This document shows positions 4,970 to 11,246 of a stretch of DNA of 11,246 nucleotides, in pieces. Where the stretch lies: the NCBI GenBank assembly GCA_900321845.1, contig ONXT01000045.1, positions 1-11,246 of the forward strand. Reading direction: 5' to 3'. The notes beneath the pieces are model-generated. The model worked only from the letters and a program-made list of their open reading frames with translations. It was not told where the DNA came from and did no database searches. The DNA is from an uncultured Bacteroidales bacterium (GTDB taxonomy: Bacteria; Bacteroidota; Bacteroidia; Bacteroidales; WCHB1-69). How positions within the stretch are numbered: position 1 is the first letter of the stretch; each line of letters begins with the position of its first letter. Both the position numbers and the translations under genes were made by a program.

Positions 4970-6235
4970 ATGGCTAATAAAACTGTTCCCATTCTGCTTT
5001 TGACGGGCTATCTCGGAAGCGGGAAGACCACCCTCGTCAATCACATCCTCTCCAACGAACGCGGCATCAAGTTCGCCGTCATTGTCAACGACATCGGCGA
5101 GGTGAACATCGACGCGAGCCTCATCCAAAAGGGCGGCGTGGTGGATACGAAGGACGACAGCCTCGTGCCCCTCCAGAACGGATGCATCTGCTGCACCCTC
5201 AAGATGGACTTGCTCAAGCAAATCGACGACATTCTCGCCACCGGCAAGTTCGACTACATCGTCATCGAGGCGAGCGGCATCTGCGAACCCGTCCCCATCG
5301 CCCAAACCATCACCACCCTTCAGGAACGCGGGCGCGAATACTTCGGCTACTATCCCTGCCGCCTCGACAGCATCGTCACCGTGGTGGACGCACTGCGCCT
5401 ACAAAGCGAGTTCGACTGCGGCAACGAACTGATAGACAAAGAGGTGGATGAAGAAGACATCGAAAATCTGATCATCCAGCAGATTGAGTTCTGCAACCTC
5501 CTGCTGCTCAACAAGAAATCGGAAGTCGAACCGAAGGAGCTCGCCCGTATCAAGCAGATCATCCACACGCTCAACCCGGGTGCCAAAATCGTGGAGTGCG
5601 ACTATGCCAACGTGAATTTGGAAGAGGTGGTCAACACCGGCGATTTCGACTTCGACCAAGTCTCTCTGTCAGCCGGCTGGGTGAAGGAGTTCGACCGCCA
5701 ACGCACGGATGAAGAGGAGGCGGAAGCCCGAAGACATGGCCACTCCCATGATGAAGAGCATGAGCATGAGCACCATCACGAACATGAACATGAGCATGAA
5801 CACGATGAGGAGCACGGACATCACCACCATCACGACCACCACCATCACGAGGGGGGCGAGGTGGAGGAATACGGCATCGGCACCTTCGTCTATTACCGTC
5901 GTCCTGCTTTCGATGTCATCAAGTTCAACGGATTTCTGGCTGAAAAATGGGAAAAGAACATCATCCGTGCCAAAGGAATCTGTTATTTCAAGCAGAATCC
6001 CGACATGTCGTACCTGTTTGAGCAAGCGGGCGTTCAGAAAAAGCTAACCGAAGCCGGCCAATGGTTCTGCACGGCCCCCGACGACGAATTGGCGGAAATC
6101 CTCGATCGCGAACCCTCCATCCTGAACGACTGGGACGATGAATACGGCGACAAAATGCAGAAAATCGTCTTCATCGGACAAAACATCGACAAAGAGAAAC
6201 TGATTGCCCGGCTGGACGCCTGTCTTGCGGAGTGA
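4970..6235 (+). CDS. CobW-family GTPase (putative metallochaperone) with His-rich insert
   Basis: CobW/COG0523 proteins are GTPases that deliver metals such as zinc or cobalt to client proteins. This 421-residue member has Walker A GYLGSGKTT (13-21), the family metal site CICC (72-75), the Walker B-like segment VIEASGICEP (98-107) and VVD (138-140). A G4 region follows as NKKSE (181-185), where the canonical NKxD aspartate is absent. A linker (256-293, nucleotides 5735-5848) holds 22 His in 38 residues, interspersed with Glu and Asp, an obvious metal-binding reservoir. The CobW C-terminal domain follows (about 301-421). The substrate metal cannot be read from sequence; zinc or nickel are reasonable guesses because His-rich linkers bind both. 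No metal enzyme gene or cobalamin gene is adjacent, so a true cobN-linked CobW role is not supported. The hairpin just upstream may influence expression. Confidence 0.9.
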   Translation: MANKTVPILLLTGYLGSGKTTLVNHILSNERGIKFAVIVNDIGEVNIDASLIQKGGVVDTKDDSLVPLQNGCICCTLKMDLLKQIDDILATGKFDYIVIEASGICEPVPIAQTITTLQERGREYFGYYPCRLDSIVTVVDALRLQSEFDCGNELIDKEVDEEDIENLIIQQIEFCNLLLLNKKSEVEPKELARIKQIIHTLNPGAKIVECDYANVNLEEVVNTGDFDFDQVSLSAGWVKEFDRQRTDEEEAEARRHGHSHDEEHEHEHHHEHEHEHEHDEEHGHHHHHDHHHHEGGEVEEYGIGTFVYYRRPAFDVIKFNGFLAEKWEKNIIRAKGICYFKQNPDMSYLFEQAGVQKKLTEAGQWFCTAPDDELAEILDREPSILNDWDDEYGDKMQKIVFIGQNIDKEKLIARLDACLAE

Positions 6236-6261
6236 AATCAATAAAAGTGCTCTTATTTGTG

Positions 6262-6306
6262 TGAAAAATGACAGTCATCTGAAGCGAAGACGACTGTCAT
6301 TTTTCA
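6262..6306 (+). terminator. Long hairpin terminator after the CobW gene
   Basis: A perfect 15-base inverted repeat (6262-6276 with 6292-6306), beginning TGAAAAATGACAGTC, continues past one mismatch into TCT/AGA with a GAAGCGA loop. The descending arm carries five T followed by CA. It lies 26 bases after the CobW stop and about 50 bases before the protease promoter box, so it probably separates the two units. Confidence 0.85.
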
Positions 6307-6353
6307 TCTTATAAAAATTTGACATAATTCATTTTTTATACACAAAAAAGTCG

Positions 6354-6361
6354 TATTTTTG
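6354..6361 (+). promoter_or_regulatory. -7 promoter box for the C25 protease gene
   Basis: TATTTTTG matches TAnnTTTG and lies 38 bases before the ATG at 6400. The surrounding 13 bases (6351-6363) are identical to the DUF2807 promoter core at 3852-3864. A TTTGACA lies at 6318 but is too far (32 bases) to be a normal -33 partner. Confidence 0.6.
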
Positions 6362-6399
6362 CCTGCTTTAAATTATAGTATATAAATAACTATTGCTTT

Positions 6400-9300
6400 A
6401 TGAAAAAATCAATCATTTTTGTAGTGTTGATCATGGCTTGTTTTGTGGGTTTCTCACAAGAGACTTCGAGTGTGAATTCGGGCAGAGCCTATGAGACGAG
6501 ATACTCTCAGCCCCAACCCGGAGTTCATCAGCTGACGTTTGAATTCCACGATTACAGCATCAGCGAGGTGACACATGACGGGGTGACCTACAGCAAAATC
6601 GATTTCGCCTCCAGCACCACCACCCAGCAGAAAGGGTGGGCTGAACTGCCATACGTGAGTGCGGCCATCCAGCTGCCGGCCAACAAGAATGTGGACATGG
6701 AGGTTGAGATCAGTTGTACTCCTCTCCTCATCGCTTTATCGCACCCGATGCTACCCTCCCGCGGCGTCATCTACCGCAACCAAGATCCCAACGCCATCCC
6801 TTATGAGATCGCACCTGAATCGATAAACGAGGACGCCTACCCCGCCCAAATCGCCACCATGGAAGAGCCCTACATCGTTCGTGACGTGCGCGGCACCTCG
6901 GTGAGAGTATTCCCTTTCCGTTATATCAATGATGGCCAGGTCCAGATGCTCATCTATTATAGCAACATCACGGTTATTTTGCGCGAAAACAACCAGCCCG
7001 CCACCAACCCGCTGCTGCGCGAGAACCCGACACCGGTTCGCGAAGCCGTGGGCATGTACCAAAGCATGTTCCTCAACTATGAGCCTTCCCGCACCGCCCT
7101 CGCCACCGGCGAAATTGGCGACATGCTCGTGCTCACCCCTGCCACTTACGAAAGCGCCGTTGAACCCTACATCCAATGGAAAAAAGAGATGGGCTACAAC
7201 GTGACCAAACAGGTGGTCAACTCCGGTGCCAACGTGGTTAACACCATCCAAACCGCCTACAACAACAACCCCAACCTGATGTACGTGCAACTCGTCGGCG
7301 ACTGGGCCGACATCAAGTCGAACACCATCAGCAGCGACGGGGTGAACTGCCCGATTGACCCTGCCATGGGCTGCGTGTCGGGCAACGACAACTACCCCGA
7401 CATCGCCATCGGCCGTTTCTCCTGCGCCAGTGCCACTCATGTGACTACCCAGGTGAACAAGGCCATCAACTATGAAAAGAATCCGAACATGGATGCCGGC
7501 TGGCGCGAAACCTTCATCGGCATCGGTTCCGCCGAAGGTAGCGGCTCCGGCGACGACGGCGAAATTGACTACACACACATTCAACGTATCTACTCCGAGC
7601 GTTTGGCGAATTTCACCTACCAAACGCACCAGCAGAACTACGGTAACAGCGCCAGCGCCAGCACTTTGGCCGGACACGTCAATCAAGGCGCCTCCACGAT
7701 TGCCTATTGCGGCCACGGCGATGTGACGGAGTTCGTCACCACCGGCTATAACAACAACAACGTGAACGCCGCCACCAACGGCGACAAACTGCCATTCATC
7801 GTTTCCGTCGCCTGCGTCAACGGCGCCTTCCATAACTCCTCCGACTGCTTCGCCGAAGCATGGCTTCGCAAACAGAATGGCGGTGCTGTCGTAACCTTGA
7901 TGTCCACCATCAACCAGCCCTGGACTCCCCCGCAAAGAGGTCAGGACTACTTCTACGACATCCTCATCGGTGGTTTCGACTACAGCCAGTACTCCGGCCA
8001 GGACGGACTGAGCACCAACGAACAGCGCACCCACTGGGGAGCCATTGTGGTGAACGCATTCAATCTCGCCCTGCAGGAGAGCAGCACCTCCAGTGATTTG
8101 GAGACTTTCAAGACATGGACCACCTTCGGCGATGCCTCCTTGCAACTGCGCACCAAGCGTCCTGACGCCATCACAGTTTCCAACGAAGCCATGATGGTCG
8201 GCATCCCGTTCACAACCATTGTCACCCAAAACGGCGAACCCGTGGCCGATGCATTGGTCTGCATCTCCCAAAACGATGTTTACTACCATGCCTACACGGA
8301 TGCCAACGGTAGCGTAACCATCCCGCACGACTTCAATGTGGGCGAGGTACTGCTTGTCGTAACTGCATTCAATACAACCACTATCTACCAAAATATCAAC
8401 TGTATGGCCGGCAATGTGCCCTACCTCACTTTCGTGAGCCGCACTCCTGATATGGTCGTCCACGGCACCCCGCAATACCTCTCGATGACCATGAGCAATG
8501 TCGGTTCGGTAGCCACTACCACAAACACAACCGTGACCATCTCCTGCGACAATCCGGAGCTGACCATCAACGACGGCACCGACTACCTCGCCCCGATGGC
8601 AGCCAACGGAGGCACCGCCACCATCAGCAACGGCTTCATGGTGACACCTTCCAATAATATTGTGACGGGCGACGTGTTCACCATCAACTACACCGCCACT
8701 TGCGGTAGCGACACGTGGACCGGCAGCTTCACCCTCACTGGCATCGGCAGTGACTGCGACGCCCCCACCGGACTGACCACTCAAGCCGAGGGCAACAGCG
8801 TAACCCTCACTTGGAACGACAATTCCACCCTTGAGAACATCACTATCACAGATGATGTGGAAAGCCACACCTACGGCACCATCAATTCGCCCGGCACCGT
8901 GGGTTGGACTTATATTGACGGCGACGGTGCCAATACTGGCAGCTTCCAATCCCTCACCTTCACCAATGAAGGCAGCCCGATGGCCTACATCGTATTCGAT
9001 GACACCCAGATTTCCGGCAGCGCAATCGTATCAGCCCATTCCGGAGAAAAGTACTTTGCCTGCCCCTACGCAAGAGGCAGCGGCTACTATTCCGCCGGTG
9101 TGAACGACGACTGGATTGTCAGTCCAGAACTTAACTTCACTAGCGAAGCAACCTTCTCGTTCTACGCGCGCTCCTACTCCTCCAGCTATGCCAACGAGCA
9201 GTTCTACGTGGCTTACTCGATGACCGGCAACGCGGCATCCGATTTTAGCAACATCAACTCCAGCCCCGTTACCACCACCGCCAACTGGACGGAATACACC

Positions 9301-10086
9301 TACACGATTCCAGCCAATGCAAAATACGTGGCCATCCACTGCGTTTCCAACGACCAATACATCTTCTGCGTGGACGACATCACCATCACCGGCGAGGCAT
9401 ACGACGGCCGCCTGTACAACATCTATCGTAACGGTGAACTGATTGCTTCCGGCGTTTCCGGCGGCACCTATACCGATGACGATTTGGAAGATGGCAGCTA
9501 CTGCTACACCATCACCACCAGCTGCATCAACGACTTGGAATCCGCACCTTCCAACAGCAGCTGCATCACCATCGGCTCACCCATCGTACAGGGCTGCGAC
9601 TCCCCCACCAACCTGGCCGCTACGACCGTCTCCTCCCAAGTCATCCTCACCTGGGATCTCGTTCCTTCCGCTATTGCTTACAGAATCTACCGCGACAATC
9701 AAGCCATCGTTACCACAGCTGAGAACTATTTCGTTGATTATTCCGCTGAATCGGGACGCATGTACGCTTACACCGTTCAAAGCATCTGCGTGGGCGAGGA
9801 ATCCGCACAATCCAACCCGGCTTACGGCACCGTCGGCATTAGCCAATATGCTGCCAGCGACGTGAAGGTTTATCCGAATCCGACCAATGGCAAAGTCTTC
9901 ATCGAAGGACAGAACATCCAGAAAATCGAAGTGATTGACATGTCCGGCCGCGTGATTCGTGCCACGGAAAACAATTCCGCCAACGACCGCATTGAAATGG
10001 ATTTGTCGGGCTTCGCATCCGGAATGTACCTGTTCAGAATTGTGGAAAACGACAATGTGATGATGTTGAAGGTGAGCAAGAATTAG
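6400..10086 (+). CDS. Gingipain-like C25 cysteine protease with adhesin and T9SS sorting domain
   Basis: This 1228-residue secreted protease belongs to family C25, whose members include the gingipains of Porphyromonas gingivalis. A signal peptide (GFS|QE, about residue 19) is followed by a propeptide to about 231. Arg231 in PSRTAL sits where gingipains are processed, just before GDMLVLTP and IQWKKEMGY. The catalytic domain (about 237-587) keeps His439 in YCGHGD and Cys472 in SVACVNGAF, 33 residues apart as in gingipain R. Ig-like modules follow (588-785). Next is an Fn3-like half beginning CDAPTGL (786-807), a cleaved-adhesin domain (about 808-1002, with DDWIVSPEL and FCVDDITI), and the other Fn3-like half (1003-1060). 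A second Fn3 begins CDSPTNL (1066). The C-terminus VKVYPNPTNGKV...SGMYLFRI (1155-1228) is a T9SS type A sorting domain. It would be exported through T9SS and attached to the surface or released. Peptide specificity cannot be told. It has its own promoter box. Confidence 0.93.
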   Translation: MKKSIIFVVLIMACFVGFSQETSSVNSGRAYETRYSQPQPGVHQLTFEFHDYSISEVTHDGVTYSKIDFASSTTTQQKGWAELPYVSAAIQLPANKNVDMEVEISCTPLLIALSHPMLPSRGVIYRNQDPNAIPYEIAPESINEDAYPAQIATMEEPYIVRDVRGTSVRVFPFRYINDGQVQMLIYYSNITVILRENNQPATNPLLRENPTPVREAVGMYQSMFLNYEPSRTALATGEIGDMLVLTPATYESAVEPYIQWKKEMGYNVTKQVVNSGANVVNTIQTAYNNNPNLMYVQLVGDWADIKSNTISSDGVNCPIDPAMGCVSGNDNYPDIAIGRFSCASATHVTTQVNKAINYEKNPNMDAGWRETFIGIGSAEGSGSGDDGEIDYTHIQRIYSERLANFTYQTHQQNYGNSASASTLAGHVNQGASTIAYCGHGDVTEFVTTGYNNNNVNAATNGDKLPFIVSVACVNGAFHNSSDCFAEAWLRKQNGGAVVTLMSTINQPWTPPQRGQDYFYDILIGGFDYSQYSGQDGLSTNEQRTHWGAIVVNAFNLALQESSTSSDLETFKTWTTFGDASLQLRTKRPDAITVSNEAMMVGIPFTTIVTQNGEPVADALVCISQNDVYYHAYTDANGSVTIPHDFNVGEVLLVVTAFNTTTIYQNINCMAGNVPYLTFVSRTPDMVVHGTPQYLSMTMSNVGSVATTTNTTVTISCDNPELTINDGTDYLAPMAANGGTATISNGFMVTPSNNIVTGDVFTINYTATCGSDTWTGSFTLTGIGSDCDAPTGLTTQAEGNSVTLTWNDNSTLENITITDDVESHTYGTINSPGTVGWTYIDGDGANTGSFQSLTFTNEGSPMAYIVFDDTQISGSAIVSAHSGEKYFACPYARGSGYYSAGVNDDWIVSPELNFTSEATFSFYARSYSSSYANEQFYVAYSMTGNAASDFSNINSSPVTTTANWTEYTYTIPANAKYVAIHCVSNDQYIFCVDDITITGEAYDGRLYNIYRNGELIASGVSGGTYTDDDLEDGSYCYTITTSCINDLESAPSNSSCITIGSPIVQGCDSPTNLAATTVSSQVILTWDLVPSAIAYRIYRDNQAIVTTAENYFVDYSAESGRMYAYTVQSICVGEESAQSNPAYGTVGISQYAASDVKVYPNPTNGKVFIEGQNIQKIEVIDMSGRVIRATENNSANDRIEMDLSGFASGMYLFRIVENDNVMMLKVSKN

Positions 10087-10097
10087 TGGATGGCGAA

Positions 10098-10117
10098 CTG
10101 TGAACAGGACTTCACAG
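10098..10117 (+). other. Small hairpin after the protease gene
   Basis: CTGTGAA, a six-base loop, then TTCACAG form a perfect seven-pair stem 11 bases after the protease stop codon. There is no following T-run, so it is not a clear intrinsic terminator. It may protect the 3' end of the message or do nothing. Confidence 0.3.
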
Positions 10118-10133
10118 AAAACGCAAAACCGTA

Positions 10134-10164
10134 TTTGACATTTGCGAAAAAAAGTGTAATTTAG
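10134..10164 (+). promoter_or_regulatory. Promoter for the ferredoxin/VorB operon
   Basis: TTTG (10134-10137), 19 bases, then TAATTTAG (10157-10164). The -7 box matches TAnnTTTG except for one base, and the spacing suits a Bacteroidetes -33/-7 pair. It lies 66 bases before the ATG at 10231 and is the only promoter here with both elements at a plausible distance. Confidence 0.5.
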
Positions 10165-10230
10165 CAAAGTTTTTAAGCAGAATAGAAATTATTGATAATC
10201 AACTTATTATAAAACTAAAATTAAAAAATT

Positions 10231-10452
10231 ATGGCATTTCAAGGAACTTTGGTAATTGATACCGAAAAATGTAAGGGATGCGGGGTCTGCATTCAAGGCT
10301 GCCCCAACAAAGTCATCGCTTTATCAAAAAAGGTAAACCACAAAGGTTACAACTATTTGGAAATGGTAAATGAGAGTGCGTGCATCGGCTGTGCCAACTG
10401 CGCAGTGGTTTGTCCGGATGGCGTAATCGAAGTTTATCGCGCAAAAATCTAA
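10231..10452 (+). CDS. 2x[4Fe-4S] ferredoxin subunit of a 2-oxoacid:ferredoxin oxidoreductase
   Basis: This 73-residue protein carries two complete [4Fe-4S] cluster motifs: C14, C17, C20, C24 in CKGCGVCIQGCP, and C51, C54, C57, C61 in CIGCANCAVVCP. That is the bacterial dicluster ferredoxin pattern of the delta (KorD/VorD-like) subunit. It passes electrons from the thiamine pyrophosphate core to soluble ferredoxin in the cytoplasm. The assignment rests on the gene order: the alpha (VorB) subunit begins 95 bases downstream on the same strand with no clear promoter between. On sequence alone it could be any small dicluster ferredoxin. The intervening 95 bases are AT-rich and show nothing convincing. 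Intact, normal length. Confidence 0.9.
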   Translation: MAFQGTLVIDTEKCKGCGVCIQGCPNKVIALSKKVNHKGYNYLEMVNESACIGCANCAVVCPDGVIEVYRAKI

Positions 10453-10547
10453 TTCCAATGAACAAAGCTCAGCGACCAGAAACCAGATTGCTGAAGCGTT
10501 CATCCATTCATTTTAATACAATAAACTATTAAACAAATAACTAAATT

Positions 10548-11246
10548 ATGGCAAAAGAACTTAAATTAATGAAGGGTAACGAGGCCATTGCTGAGAGTGC
10601 CATTCGCCACGGTGTGGACGGCTATTTCGGCTACCCTATTACCCCCCAGTCGGAAGTTCTGGAGCACCTTGCTCTTGAAAACCCGATTAAGACGACCGGT
10701 ATGGTTGTATTGCAAGCCGAAAGCGAAACTGCTTCCATCAACATGGTTTATGCAGGTGCCTCTTGCGGCAAGAAAGTCATGACTTCTTCTTCATCCCCTG
10801 GTATCAGTTTGATGCAGGAAGGTCTTTCCTACATGGCCGGCGCCGAGCTGCCCGCAGTTGTTGTGAACGTTGTTCGTGGAGGCCCAGGCCTTGGCACCAT
10901 CCAACCTTCCCAAGCCGACTACTTCCAGAGCACGAAGGGCGGCGGTCATGGCGACTATCGTCTGATCACCCTCGCACCGGCTTCTGTACAGGAAATGTAT
11001 GATTTCGTAGGTCTCGCCTTCGAATTGGCATTCAAATACAGAAACCCCGCCCTCATCCTCTCCGACGGTATGATTGGCCAGGTAATGGAAAAGGTCGTTA
11101 TTGACGATTACCAGCCCCGCTGGACCGACGAATACATCGCTGAACATTTCCCGTGGGCAACCGTTGGCAAACCGGCCACCAGAAAGCACAACTTCATCAC
11201 CTCTTTGGAACTGGATTCCGCCGTTCAAGAGCAGAACAACATCCGC
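10548..11246 (+). CDS. vorB: VorB-type 2-oxoacid:ferredoxin oxidoreductase alpha subunit, truncated by window end
   Basis: The ATG at 10548 opens a frame with no stop to the window edge: 233 codons ending ...EQNNIR. The protein begins MAKELKLMKGNEAIAESAIR and contains GYFGYPITPQSEV, VVLQAESETASINM, KKVMTSSSSPGISLMQEG, VVRGGPGLGTIQPSQADYFQ and GGGHGDYRLITLAP. These are hallmark segments of the alpha subunit of branched-chain (2-oxoisovalerate) and 2-oxoglutarate ferredoxin oxidoreductases. The enzyme reversibly converts a 2-oxoacid plus CoA to acyl-CoA, CO2 and reduced ferredoxin in anaerobes. The wording is closest to what I know of Bacteroidales VorB, but alpha subunits of VOR and KOR are hard to separate from sequence. 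The missing part is the rest of this subunit; the thiamine-diphosphate-binding beta and gamma subunits should follow. Confidence 0.92.
   Translation, partial: MAKELKLMKGNEAIAESAIRHGVDGYFGYPITPQSEVLEHLALENPIKTTGMVVLQAESETASINMVYAGASCGKKVMTSSSSPGISLMQEGLSYMAGAELPAVVVNVVRGGPGLGTIQPSQADYFQSTKGGGHGDYRLITLAPASVQEMYDFVGLAFELAFKYRNPALILSDGMIGQVMEKVVIDDYQPRWTDEYIAEHFPWATVGKPATRKHNFITSLELDSAVQEQNNIR

Noticed and set aside
4970..6235. CobW gene as part of a cobalamin or nitrile hydratase cluster
   Set aside because: No cob, nitrile hydratase or other metalloenzyme gene is in the window, so the name CobW is used only for the protein family.
6751..8949. 732-codon open frame on the minus strand across the C25 protease gene
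   Set aside because: It is antisense to a protein with clear catalytic and sorting motifs. Its translation is low-complexity Val/Gly/Ala/His-rich sequence with no domain, as expected from the codon bias of the plus-strand gene.
10098..10117. Hairpin after the protease gene as an intrinsic terminator
   Set aside because: The stem is perfect but is followed by AAAACGC with no T-run, so it is listed only as a hairpin.

Overview
The window looks like chromosomal DNA from a Bacteroidetes species, most likely a member of the Bacteroidales. Several independent signs agree. The leaders are AT-rich and lack Shine-Dalgarno sequences. Several genes have promoter boxes of the TAnnTTTG type used by the Bacteroidetes housekeeping sigma factor. 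A secreted gingipain-like protease carries a type IX secretion (T9SS) C-terminal sorting domain. The yceD and ferredoxin/VorB proteins read like their Bacteroidales relatives. No insertion sequence, phage gene, tRNA, rRNA or CRISPR array was seen, and no stretch over 300 bases lacks a gene.

Layout. From 1 to 1822 on the plus strand are two housekeeping genes, era (ribosome assembly GTPase) and folD (one-carbon folate metabolism), 45 bases apart. A small acidic lipoprotein gene with its own promoter box follows (1928-2311). A strong, probably bidirectional terminator (2325-2361) separates it from a convergent minus-strand operon. In transcription order that operon is yceD/DUF177, rpmF (ribosomal protein L32) and rdgB (inosine/xanthosine triphosphate pyrophosphatase), from 3736 down to 2372. 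A divergent promoter region (3737-3904) holds tandem ATTATCA heptamers and a TAnnTTTG box facing each way.

From 3905 everything is on the plus strand. First come a secreted DUF2807 (GIN domain) protein, a hairpin, and a CobW-family GTPase with a very histidine-rich insert. After a long hairpin terminator comes a 1228-residue C25 (gingipain-family) cysteine protease with an adhesin domain, Fn3-like modules and a T9SS tail. The window ends with the start of a 2-oxoacid:ferredoxin oxidoreductase operon: a 2x[4Fe-4S] ferredoxin subunit and the first 233 codons of the VorB-type alpha subunit.

How the genes fit together. era, yceD and rpmF all serve ribosome assembly. folD and rdgB serve nucleotide and one-carbon metabolism and nucleotide-pool cleaning. 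The ferredoxin and VorB subunits belong to anaerobic branched-chain 2-oxoacid metabolism. The DUF2807 protein, the lipoprotein and the C25 protease are envelope or secreted products. The DUF2807 and protease genes share an identical 13-base promoter core.

I do not see a clearly new multi-gene system. The best leads are a FolD that lacks the catalytic lysine of its family, the gingipain-like protease with an adhesin domain nested inside an Fn3-like module, the His-rich CobW gene behind a leader hairpin, and the heptamer array.
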